DNA of 64,000 nt from Rhodospirillaceae bacterium UBA1479 (GTDB lineage Bacteria; Pseudomonadota; Alphaproteobacteria; Rhodospirillales; Casp-alpha2): positions 1 through 64,000 of the forward strand of contig DCRZ01000003.1 in NCBI GenBank assembly GCA_002325375.1. Direction: 5' to 3'. Below the pieces are notes generated by a model. The model did not search any database and had not been told where the DNA came from. It saw only the letters and a list, made by a program, of their open reading frames with translations. Both the position numbers and the translations under genes were made by a program. Below are positions 7,291 through 17,306 of this stretch, one piece after another (the stretch's first letter is position 1; each line of letters begins with the position of its first letter).

Positions 7291-8757
7291 ATGACAATCT
7301 GGATGCCCGAACTGCGCGGCCGTGCCGGCCCCAAATACCAGGCCATCGTCGACGCCATCGTCGATGCCCTGGAAACGGGCGACCTGAAGCCGGGCACCAA
7401 GCTTCCGCCGCAACGCAATCTGGCCTACGACCTGGGCGTGACGCTGGGCACCGTGACCCGCGCCTATCAGGAATTGGAACGCAGCGGCCTGGCCCGCGGC
7501 GAGGTCGGGCGCGGCACCTTCATCACCGCCCCCGCCGACCGCATCCCGGCGCCGTCCCTGAACGATAACATCGACGCGCTGCGCAACAGTGTCGATTTGG
7601 TCGCCTCCCCGTACAACGCCATGTACGGCACGGACTTCATGGGTTCGGAAGGGCTTGAGCTTGCCTCCAACTACCCCGTGACCGTAGGTGTCGGTGCCCT
7701 GACTCAACGCGCAATCGCCCGCGTCAATCACGAGGCGGTGTGGGAAGCGGTTTCCCGCTATCAGGCGCACAACGGCCTGCGCCCGCATCTCGAAGCAAGT
7801 GCGGAATGGTTGACCGGCCTGGGGGTGAATGCCCGCGCCGAAGATATCCTGATTGCGCCGGGAGCGCAGGCCGCGACCCAGACGGCGCTGATGGCCTTGG
7901 CCAAACCGGGCGACCTGATCGTCGCCGAAGCATTGAGCTGGCCAGGGGTCAAGGTCACGGCCGCGCCGCTCGGCCTGCGGGTCGAAGGCCTGGCGATGGA
8001 CGAACACGGCCTGATTCCGGACGCCTTCGAGCAAGCCTGCCGCGAGCGGGCACCCCGCCTGCTCTATCTGCTGCCGACGTTGCAGAACCCGACGGCAAGC
8101 ATCATGCCGGAGGACCGCCGCCGTCAGATCGCCGAGATCGCCCGCAAGTACGGCGTGTTCGTGATTGAGGACGATGTTTACGGCTTTCTTGTCGACGATG
8201 CCCCACCCCGCGTTCACAGCATCGCACCGGACGTCACCGTCTATGTGACCAGCCTGTCCAAGGCCGTGTCACCGGGCTTGCGCGTCGGCTATGTCCTGGT
8301 CCCTCAGGGCCTCATGGCGTCGTTCGTGAACGCCTTGCGTTCCTCGACCCTGATGGCCTCGCCGCTGGCCGTCGAGATCGCCAGCGAGATGATTCGCGGC
8401 GGCGAAGCCGACGAGATGATGGCTCAGCAGCGCCGCGAAGTCGAAAGCCGCCAGAAGGAACTGGTGCGCCGCCTGGGCCACCTTGACCTCCGCACCCACC
8501 CGCGCTCGCTGCATGCCTGGCTGCCGGTGCCCCGGGAATTCACCGGACCCGAGTTCCGCACCCGGCTGTTGGAGCGTGGCGTGTCCGTCACCCCGGGCAA
8601 CGCCTTCGTCATGGACGAACGCCATCGCCCGGACCGGCCGCACGTACGCATCTGTCTTGGCGCCGAGCAGGACCGCCAGCGCCTGGAACGGGCCCTTGGC
8701 ATCATCGCCGAGGTGGCGGGCGCGACCAGCCACACGGCCGAACCGACCTACGTCTGA
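7291..8757 (+). CDS. MocR-family (GntR HTH + aminotransferase-like) transcriptional regulator
   Basis: A 488-residue regulator with an N-terminal winged helix of GntR type (about residues 12-80: KYQAIVDAIVDALETGDLKPGTKLP, VTLGTVTRAYQELERSGLARG) joined by a linker to a fold-type I aminotransferase-like domain that binds PLP (LLPTLQNPTAS, FVIEDDVYGFL, and the Schiff-base lysine in TSLSKAVSPGLRVGYV). MocR proteins sense PLP or its amino-acid aldimines and usually control adjacent genes. The nearest target is the divergent PLP dehydratase/dehydrogenase pair. The start lies next to its own promoter and repeat boxes. Members are occasionally annotated as aminotransferases, but the HTH makes regulation the likely role. 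Confidence 0.9.
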   Translation: MTIWMPELRGRAGPKYQAIVDAIVDALETGDLKPGTKLPPQRNLAYDLGVTLGTVTRAYQELERSGLARGEVGRGTFITAPADRIPAPSLNDNIDALRNSVDLVASPYNAMYGTDFMGSEGLELASNYPVTVGVGALTQRAIARVNHEAVWEAVSRYQAHNGLRPHLEASAEWLTGLGVNARAEDILIAPGAQAATQTALMALAKPGDLIVAEALSWPGVKVTAAPLGLRVEGLAMDEHGLIPDAFEQACRERAPRLLYLLPTLQNPTASIMPEDRRRQIAEIARKYGVFVIEDDVYGFLVDDAPPRVHSIAPDVTVYVTSLSKAVSPGLRVGYVLVPQGLMASFVNALRSSTLMASPLAVEIASEMIRGGEADEMMAQQRREVESRQKELVRRLGHLDLRTHPRSLHAWLPVPREFTGPEFRTRLLERGVSVTPGNAFVMDERHRPDRPHVRICLGAEQDRQRLERALGIIAEVAGATSHTAEPTYV

Positions 8758-8765
8758 CCAATCAG

Positions 8766-9581
8766 CTAATTTTTCGGTTCAAAAGGAATAACCGTGAACC
8801 CGTGATTCAGCGGCCCATGGCCTTTGCCCAGGCCGGGCGCCGTTCGGATCGCTTCCGCCACAAAGGCATGGGCGCGGGCCACCGCGTCGACCAGGTCCAG
8901 CCCCTGGGCCAGCCCGACCGCGCAGGCGCTTGCCAGCGTACAGCCCGTGCCATGGGTATGGAGCGTGTCGATGCGGGGGTGCTCCCAGCCCACGCAGTCT
9001 TCGCCTGTGACAAGAAGGTCCGTCACCGTGTCGCCGTCCAGATGCCCACCCTTCATCAGCGCGGCCTTGGCACCCAACGCCAGAATGTCCTCGCCCGCGT
9101 CCATCATGTCCTCGACCGTGCGCACGGGCAGGCCCGTGAGCGCTTCCGCCTCGGGCAGGTTGGGTGTGACCAGGGCTGCCCCCGGCAGCAGCCGGGTCTT
9201 GATGGCACCAACGGCATCATCGTCCAAAAGCGCATGACCGCCCTTGGCGATCATCACCGTATCCAGAACGACCGGGATGTTGGCCGCGGTTTCGGCCAAG
9301 GCATCGGCGACGGCCACAACAACCTCGGCCCGATGCAACATGCCGATCTTGATGCAGTCGGCGCCCAGGTCTTCCATCACCGTGCGGATCTGCTGGGCGA
9401 CGAAATCGGCGGGGACGCCCTGAATGCCCGTGACGCCCAGGGTATTCTGCGCCGTCAACGCGGTGATCGCGGTCATGGCGTAGCCGCCCAGCGCCGACAC
9501 CGTCTTGATGTCGGCCTGAATGCCCGCACCACCGCCGGAATCCGAACCGGCAATAATCAGGACACGGCCCTTGGCATGCAT
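8766..9581 (-). CDS. thiD: Hydroxymethylpyrimidine/phosphomethylpyrimidine kinase
   Basis: A 271-residue ribokinase-fold kinase that phosphorylates HMP and HMP-P in thiamine synthesis. The N-terminus has the ThiD signature LIIAGSDSGGGAGIQADIK, then TALTAQNTLGV, and the C-terminal anion-hole segment DTLHTHGTGCTLASACA. The length is typical. It begins four bases after the stop of glmM on the same strand, so it is the last gene of the ftsH-folP-glmM run; its ribosome-binding site is weak, consistent with translational coupling. It converges on the MocR gene with eight bases between the stops. Confidence 0.93.
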   Translation of the reverse strand: MHAKGRVLIIAGSDSGGGAGIQADIKTVSALGGYAMTAITALTAQNTLGVTGIQGVPADFVAQQIRTVMEDLGADCIKIGMLHRAEVVVAVADALAETAANIPVVLDTVMIAKGGHALLDDDAVGAIKTRLLPGAALVTPNLPEAEALTGLPVRTVEDMMDAGEDILALGAKAALMKGGHLDGDTVTDLLVTGEDCVGWEHPRIDTLHTHGTGCTLASACAVGLAQGLDLVDAVARAHAFVAEAIRTAPGLGKGHGPLNHGFTVIPFEPKN

Positions 9582-9585
9582 GGAA

Positions 9586-10938
9586 TTAGGTCCGAACTTC
9601 CGTTTCCAGGACAGAGATCAGCTCATCCACCACCCGGGTGATGAGCACATCATCCTCGCCCTCGGCCATGACGCGGACCAGGGGCTCCGTACCCGACGGG
9701 CGGACCAGTAAACGCCCCTTGTCCTTCAGCATGGCATGGGCGTCCTTGATCGCATCCTGGACGGTCGCGGCCTCAAGCGGCGACGCGCCGTCAAAGCGAA
9801 CGTTCTTCAACAGCTGCGGCATGGGTTCGAACGGGCGGCAAACCTCGCTCGCCCGCTTGCCCGATTTCTTGACCACGGACAGAACCTGCAATGCCGCAAT
9901 CAACCCATCGCCGGTCGTCGAATAGTCGCCCAGGATGATATGGCCCGATTGTTCCCCGCCCAGGTTGAAGCCCTTGGCGCGCATGTATTCGACCACGTAT
10001 CGGTCGCCGACCTGGGTGCGTTCCAGCCCCAGACCCAAATCGTCGTTGAGAAACCGCTCCAGACCCAGGTTCGACATCACCGTGGCGACCACACCGCCGC
10101 CCTTGAGGATGCCGCGTTCCAGCCAGTTGCGCGCGACCAGCCCCAGGATCTGGTCGCCATCGACCATGTCGCCCTTTTCGTCGCAGACCAGAACCCGGTC
10201 CGCGTCGCCGTCGAGCGCGATGCCCAGGTCCGCGCCATGGGCCAGGGTCTGGGACTGCATGGCGTCCGTATTGGTGGACCCACAATCCTTGTTGATGTTG
10301 AAGCCGTCGGGGTCGACGCCGATGGGGATGACTTCCGCCCCCAGTTCCCACAGGACCTCGGGCGCCACGCGGTAGGCGGCGCCGTTGGCACAGTCGAGCA
10401 CGACCTTGAGCCCGTCGAGAGTATGTTCCCGCGGGAAGGTGCGCTTTACGTAATCGTTGTAGCGCCCGCGCCCGCTGTCCAGGCGCCAGGTCCGGCCGAG
10501 CTTGTCCGATGGCGCCAGGTCCGCCGACTGATCACCGGCCATGCGGGCCTCGATCTCGATCTCGATCTCGTCCGACAGTTTGTAGCCGTCCGGCCCGAAC
10601 AGCTTGATGCCGTTGTCGTGATAGGGATTGTGCGAGGCCGACAGCATGACGCCCAGGTCGGCACGCAGCGACTGCGTCAGCATGGCGATGGCCGGGGTCG
10701 GGATCGGGCCGACGATGATCACGTCCATGCCGACGGAAACGAATCCGGCAACCAGCGCCGGTTCCAGCAGATAGCCCGACAGCCGCGTGTCCTTGCCGAT
10801 CACCACACGATGGCGGTGGTCGCCGCGGATGAACTGGGCCCCCGCCGCCATGCCGACCTTCAGAGCCGTTTCGGCGTTCATGGGGTCTGAATTGGCGGTG
10901 CCGCGGATGCCGTCGGTGCCGAACAGTTTGCGTGTCAT
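9586..10938 (-). CDS. glmM: Phosphoglucosamine mutase
   Basis: A 450-residue alpha-D-phosphohexomutase that converts glucosamine-6-phosphate to glucosamine-1-phosphate for peptidoglycan and lipopolysaccharide. The N-terminus MTRKLFGTDGIRGTAN is diagnostic of GlmM. The active-site phosphoserine lies in VMLSASHNPYHDNG, the metal loop in ALDGDADRVL, the sugar loop in LGGEQSGHI and the phosphate loop in VRPSGTEPLVRVM. The start at 10938 was taken because the frame above it runs through the folP-glmM junction without homology. In proteobacteria ftsH, folP and glmM commonly form one operon, as here. Confidence 0.96.
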   Translation of the reverse strand: MTRKLFGTDGIRGTANSDPMNAETALKVGMAAGAQFIRGDHRHRVVIGKDTRLSGYLLEPALVAGFVSVGMDVIIVGPIPTPAIAMLTQSLRADLGVMLSASHNPYHDNGIKLFGPDGYKLSDEIEIEIEARMAGDQSADLAPSDKLGRTWRLDSGRGRYNDYVKRTFPREHTLDGLKVVLDCANGAAYRVAPEVLWELGAEVIPIGVDPDGFNINKDCGSTNTDAMQSQTLAHGADLGIALDGDADRVLVCDEKGDMVDGDQILGLVARNWLERGILKGGGVVATVMSNLGLERFLNDDLGLGLERTQVGDRYVVEYMRAKGFNLGGEQSGHIILGDYSTTGDGLIAALQVLSVVKKSGKRASEVCRPFEPMPQLLKNVRFDGASPLEAATVQDAIKDAHAMLKDKGRLLVRPSGTEPLVRVMAEGEDDVLITRVVDELISVLETEVRT

Positions 10939-10975
10939 GGCTCGATTTGTACCAAAGCGTTGGTTAACAGGCCCC

Positions 10976-11850
10976 TTATGAACCCTTCCCGCCGGCCTCC
11001 GCAATAGCGCCGTAAACGGCCAATGCCTGGCGGTGTTCGGCGACATCGTGAACCCGGAAGAGGCGCACGCCCTGATCCCAGGCGGCCAGCGCCGTGGCCA
11101 CGGAACCGGCGACCCGTTCACCGGGTGGCACGTCGCGGTCGATCCTGGCGATATAGCTTTTGCGGGACACGCCGAGCACCACCGGATGGCCGGTCGCCGT
11201 CAGGCTGTCCAGGTGGGCGAGCAGCGCAAGATTATGCGCCACGGTCTTGCCGAAACCGATGCCGGGGTCGAGCGCGATGTCCTTCGCGGCGATCCCCGCC
11301 TCCCGGCAGGCCTGGGCGCGGGCCAGAAGGCCGTCCCGCACCTCGGCCACCACATCGCCGTAGCTGGGGTTATCCTGCATGGTGCCGGGTTCGCCCTGCA
11401 TGTGCATGAGGATCACTGGCACGCCCAGGTCGGCAGCGGCCTCCAGGGCCCCCGCCCCGGAAAGCGCCGAGACGTCATTAATGATGCGGGCTCCCGCGTT
11501 TACGGCGGCGCGCATAACCTCGGCGCGGCGGCTGTCGATGGAAATCAGCGCCCCCTCGACCGCCAGGGCCTCGATCACCGGCACGACGCGGCGGATTTCC
11601 TCGGCCACCGGCACCGGTTCGGCCCCGGGGCGGGTCGACTCCCCGCCGACATCCAGGATATCGGCACCTTCGGCCAGGAAGACACGGCCGCGGCGCACCG
11701 CGTCCTCAACGGCGAAGGCTTCGCCGCCGTCGGAAAAACTGTCGGGCGTTGCGTTGATCACCGCCATCAGGCGCGGCCGGTCAAGGGTCAGGCCCGCAAA
11801 CGACGAGGGCGCCGCGGACGGCACCCCCTCGCCCGCCGAAACGGTCGTCG

Positions 11851-11854
<4 letters not shown>
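10976..11854 (-). CDS. folP: Dihydropteroate synthase
   Basis: A 292-residue TIM-barrel enzyme that joins 6-hydroxymethyl-dihydropterin diphosphate to p-aminobenzoate in folate synthesis; it is the sulfonamide target. Visible are MAVINATPDSFSDGG (first signature), DILDVGGESTRPGAEPV (second), the DVSAL segment and the C-terminal RVHDVAEHRQA. An N-terminal extension of about 20 residues precedes the core. The start codon is GTG, overlapping the ftsH stop as GTGA, so its translation is probably coupled to ftsH. Confidence 0.95.
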
Positions 11855-13788
<1,934 letters not shown>

Positions 13789-13894
13789 CGATTAAGTCCT
13801 TTTAAGAGGTTGGACGAAGGCCGCAGGGACGACGTATCGACGCCGCATGCAGCGCCCACAGGGCCCTTCTTTCAGAGATAGTACTCCGAAACCC

Positions 13895-15214
13895 TCACGC
13901 AATACAAAACCCGTTAAAGCCCAAGGTATTTTTTGCCCGGAAGCGGATGGAGAGTTCCTCCGCACCGCCGCCGGGAACCGCATGGGCCAGGAGAATACCG
14001 TTTTCGAACAGGGCCGGCAACGTGCGCGCGGCGGCGGCGGGCACCCCGGTTACCCGGCGCATACCCTTTGGAATTTGCCGCCAGCCCTCGGCCCTCAGGG
14101 GGGCGATAACCGCCCCCGGGGGGATACCCGCCGGCAGGTCGATGACGAAACGGCCGTCCCAACCGGCCACGCGCCCCGCGTCGGCCACCACGGGCTCAGG
14201 CAACCCGCGTCCATCACGGCAAACAAGGATGCGCCCGGCCTGTTCCGCCAGGAACCGGCAGCGGCCCAGGCTGGCGCCGGGAAAGGCCCCGTCCTTCGCG
14301 ATGCGCCGGGCCAGGCGATCCGCCCGCGCCACCGGGGGGGCATGATCGGCACCGCCCAGAACCTGTGCCAACCGGGCGGCCAGACGCGCCGCCACATCGG
14401 GGGCCAGGCCGGAGAACGCCTGGCGGTCGAGATATGCAAAGCCGAGAGGATACAGGGAAACGGTTTCCGCGAGCGCCCGGTTGACCGCATCCTCAAGCAG
14501 CCTACGCGCCGTCCCCGCCGCATGCGTGTCCGCACGTGCGCGATCCGCCACCCCCGCGTCACCTGCAAGGCGCTGCCGCGTGCGCACCCGTTCGAAATCA
14601 GTATTGGCATTGGAGGGATCTTCGATCCACGTAACGTCCCTCGCCGCAAGAAAAGCCGTCAGTTCACCATGGCGGATCCCGAGAAGCGGGCGCAGCAGGC
14701 GCACGTCGGGAAAGGTCACCAGGGCGCTCATGCCCGCGGCGCCGAAGCCGCCGCCCCGGCTTTGCCGCATCAGGTGGGTCTCCACCTGATCATCGCCGTG
14801 ATGCCCGACCAGAAGATGCAGCACCCCGGCGGTCCGGCACCAATTCCGCAACAGCCCATAGCGCGCCGTCCGCGCCACCGCCTGCACCGCCGCAGCCGGC
14901 TTGGCCCCCTCCCAGGTCAGGATATGCGCCGCAATGTCGAGGGATTTGAGACGCGCCGCCGTCCCCGCCGCTTCCGCCACCGAGCCGTCCCGCAGCCCAT
15001 GATCGACGATCAGCGCCGTCACCCGCCCGTCCCGGTCCGCCGCCCATTCGCGGGCCAGCAAGGCCAGGGCCGTGCTGTCCGCCCCACCGGAAACGGCAAT
15101 GGCCAAATGCGGACCCGCCTCGAACGGGCCGAAATGGTCCATCGCCCGGGCAAACCGGCGGCCAAGGCCATCGGAGGCATCGCTTGATACAGGATGGGCG
15201 GTCGCCGTCATCAT
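13895..15214 (-). CDS. tilS: tRNA(Ile)-lysidine synthase
   Basis: A 439-residue PP-loop ATPase that attaches lysine to C34 of tRNA-Ile(CAU), changing it to read AUA. The N-type PP-loop is VSGGADSTALALLA; HHGDDQVETHLMR and RGGGFGAAGM are the next TilS motifs, followed by RPLLGI. The C-terminal TilS domain is present but degenerate. It sits between cpoB and ftsH on the same strand, the standard alphaproteobacterial order. The ATG has only a weak ribosome-binding site, and a second in-frame ATG follows at once. Confidence 0.93.
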   Translation of the reverse strand: MMTATAHPVSSDASDGLGRRFARAMDHFGPFEAGPHLAIAVSGGADSTALALLAREWAADRDGRVTALIVDHGLRDGSVAEAAGTAARLKSLDIAAHILTWEGAKPAAAVQAVARTARYGLLRNWCRTAGVLHLLVGHHGDDQVETHLMRQSRGGGFGAAGMSALVTFPDVRLLRPLLGIRHGELTAFLAARDVTWIEDPSNANTDFERVRTRQRLAGDAGVADRARADTHAAGTARRLLEDAVNRALAETVSLYPLGFAYLDRQAFSGLAPDVAARLAARLAQVLGGADHAPPVARADRLARRIAKDGAFPGASLGRCRFLAEQAGRILVCRDGRGLPEPVVADAGRVAGWDGRFVIDLPAGIPPGAVIAPLRAEGWRQIPKGMRRVTGVPAAAARTLPALFENGILLAHAVPGGGAEELSIRFRAKNTLGFNGFCIA

Positions 15215-15280
15215 CTGCCGTCCGGGTGGTCTCCAGAGGGCGCAGGCCCGTGAACCTGGCGCGGCGTCAGGCCGGGCCGG

Positions 15281-16402
15281 TCACTGCTTGCAGTTCATCT
15301 GCCGCTGCTGGCGGGTGGCCGTGCGCTTGAGGGAGCTATTGGCATTGGGGAAATCCGCAAACAGCTTGTCGATGGCCGCACAGCCTTCATTGTTCTGGCC
15401 CAGTTGGCCCAGCGACATGGCCAGCTTCAGCAGGCTGTCCGGCGCCTTGCCGCCCTTGGGGTCCTTTTCGAACCCCTGAAGGAAGACTTCGGCCGCCTTC
15501 ACGTATTCGGCCCGCGCGTAATGGGTTTCACCCAGCCAATAGCGCGCGTTGCTCGAAAGACTGCTGCCATCGTGCTTGCCCAGGAATTCCTTGAAGGCCG
15601 CTTCCGCCTGATCGAACTGGTGTTTGCGCAACAGGTCGAAAGCGAATTTGTACTGTTCCTCGGCCGTGCCGTCCGGCAGCACCGGGCCCTGTACCGCGCT
15701 GGACGGAGGCACGGACGCAGTCTGTTGCGGCGCCTGGACGCGGGTGACGGCGGCCGGGTTGGGGGCACCGGCAGGTGCCGGCATGGGCGCGGCCTGAACC
15801 GGCCCACCAACGCCCGACGGGGCGGCCTTGGCGCCCCCCGGCTCGGCCGGCGAAGCATCGGATTTGACGAGATTGGGATCGATCTGGCCCAGGGTACCCG
15901 CAGGGCGGCCGATGATGCGGACCTCTCCCGGCGTCGGCGCCGCGTTGGCCTGGGGCCCGGCCGCACCCGGCTGCATGGCCGAGGAAGCCCCCGGCACGCG
16001 GCCCTGCTGTTCCAGCCCGGACAGGCGGAAATCCACATCGGTGACCAAGCGATCGACCCGCGCCGTCAGTTGATCCACGTTGTAGGTCATTTCTTCGATC
16101 CGCCCGGTCACGTCACGCAGTTCGTTTTCCAGCGTATCAAGCCGCACGCCGATGCGCGCCACGGCGTTCTGCGGCAGGTTGGGCATCGGCTCAACCGGTT
16201 TGGCGGCGGCCGGGAGGTCCGCAGCCGGCACGGCACCCGGGCCGCGGACGACCATTTTCGACAAGGTCTGGATATCCCGTTCCAGCCGTTCGAGACGCTG
16301 CGACAGGGCCTGCGCGTCCTGGGCCCGGGCCGGAACGGCGGCAGTCAGAACGGCGGCAAGGCAGAGCGTGGTCAGCGCGGTCGGGAATGTCATCAGACGC
16401 AT
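15281..16402 (-). CDS. cpoB: Cell division coordinator CpoB (YbgF)
   Basis: A 373-residue periplasmic protein of the Tol-Pal locus. It opens with a signal peptide ending PARAQ, then a trimerising coiled coil (LSQRLERLERDIQTLSKMV and IGVRLDTLENELRDVTGRI), a long proline/alanine/glycine-rich linker, and a C-terminal TPR domain of about 120 residues (YKFAFDLLRKHQFDQAEAAF, YWLGETHYARAEYVKAAEVF). CpoB links PBP1B activity with Tol-driven outer-membrane constriction. The linker is much longer than in enterobacteria. It lies downstream of pal across a probable terminator. Confidence 0.92.
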   Translation of the reverse strand: MRLMTFPTALTTLCLAAVLTAAVPARAQDAQALSQRLERLERDIQTLSKMVVRGPGAVPAADLPAAAKPVEPMPNLPQNAVARIGVRLDTLENELRDVTGRIEEMTYNVDQLTARVDRLVTDVDFRLSGLEQQGRVPGASSAMQPGAAGPQANAAPTPGEVRIIGRPAGTLGQIDPNLVKSDASPAEPGGAKAAPSGVGGPVQAAPMPAPAGAPNPAAVTRVQAPQQTASVPPSSAVQGPVLPDGTAEEQYKFAFDLLRKHQFDQAEAAFKEFLGKHDGSSLSSNARYWLGETHYARAEYVKAAEVFLQGFEKDPKGGKAPDSLLKLAMSLGQLGQNNEGCAAIDKLFADFPNANSSLKRTATRQQRQMNCKQ

Positions 16403-16508
16403 GGGAATTCGAGTGTCCCTGTTGTCGCGGTTGAAACGGGCGCGGCAATCCGAAACATCGGTTTCGCGGCCGCAGGCTGAATGCCCGTAATCCCAGGAAT
16501 TTTAGGCA

Positions 16509-16555
16509 AAACTAAGGCGCTTGCCCATACCGCAATCCGCGGCCGGACAAGCGCC
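16509..16555 (-). terminator. Intrinsic terminator or attenuator between pal and cpoB
   Basis: On the minus strand an 8-bp perfect stem (GGCGCTTG pairing with CAAGCGCC, at 16548-16555 and 16516-16523) closes a 24-base loop that itself can fold, and is followed by TTAGTTTTG. It lies 30 bases after the pal stop. The U-tract is interrupted, so partial read-through into cpoB is likely; this would make Pal more abundant than CpoB. Confidence 0.5.
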
Positions 16556-16584
16556 CTAGAAAGGCTAGACGGTCAGCCCGAAGA

Positions 16585-17085
16585 TCAGGAGCCGGGGCCC
16601 GTCACGACGGTCACGCCACGGCGGTTCTGCGACCAGGCGGTTTCGTCGGAGCCGAGCGCCACGGGGCGTTCCTCACCGTAGGAGACAGTCTTGATCCGCT
16701 TGGCGTCGATGCCGAGATAGATCAGATATTCTTTCACCGCATTGGCGCGGCGTTCGCCGAGCGCCAAGTTGTATTCCCGCGTGCCGCGTTCGTCGGCATG
16801 GCCTTCGATCGTCACCGTCACGGAGCTGTATTTCTTGAGCCAGGCGGCCTGAACATCCAGGACCTTCTTCTGGTCCTGCTCGACATCGAAGCGGTCGAAC
16901 GAGAAGAACACCCGATCACCGACATCAACGACGAACTGATCCTTCAGAGCCAGCGGCGCGGCGGCCGGCAGCGGTGTAATCGACTGGCCAGAACCGGAGG
17001 CGCCGGCGCCCGATCCTGACGTGGATTCGCAGGCCGAAACTGCCAAGGCAAGAGCGGCGACCATTCCGAGAACTTTAAAGCGCAT
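16585..17085 (-). CDS. pal: Peptidoglycan-associated lipoprotein Pal
   Basis: A 166-residue outer-membrane lipoprotein. The signal peptide ends at the lipobox AVSAC (Cys21 or near). After a short glycine/serine linker comes an OmpA-like domain with FFSFDRFDVEQDQ and the peptidoglycan-binding signature VTIEGHADERGTREYNLALGERRA, ending in VSYGEERPV. Pal binds meso-diaminopimelate in the wall and TolB in the periplasm. The start at 17085 (MRFKVLG) has GGGGGATT just upstream; the longer frame has no such site and would spoil the signal peptide. A 221-base gap separates it from tolB, so it probably has its own promoter. Confidence 0.96.
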   Translation of the reverse strand: MRFKVLGMVAALALAVSACESTSGSGAGASGSGQSITPLPAAAPLALKDQFVVDVGDRVFFSFDRFDVEQDQKKVLDVQAAWLKKYSSVTVTIEGHADERGTREYNLALGERRANAVKEYLIYLGIDAKRIKTVSYGEERPVALGSDETAWSQNRRGVTVVTGPGS

Positions 17086-17306
17086 GTAATCCCCCATTTG
17101 TCGGGTTTTAGTGCATTGCAAATCCGCCGGGGCTGCCGACGGTGAATTCTGCTTGGCCTTATAAAAAAAGGCCGTTCGTGTGATGTATTAACGGTTAAGC
17201 GTTCTGATTCCAAGTACTTTTTAAGTTCAAAGGCGTTCCGAGACCCTGCATTTTTGCATGCGCGAAATGTCTTTTTGTATGATCACTGTCACAACATTTC
17301 CGCTTG

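Noticed and set aside
5074..8757. An ectoine/hydroxyectoine degradation locus (MocR-type EnuR with EutB).
   Set aside because: No transporter, EutA, C, D or E gene is present, and the partner is a tartrate/D-malate dehydrogenase.
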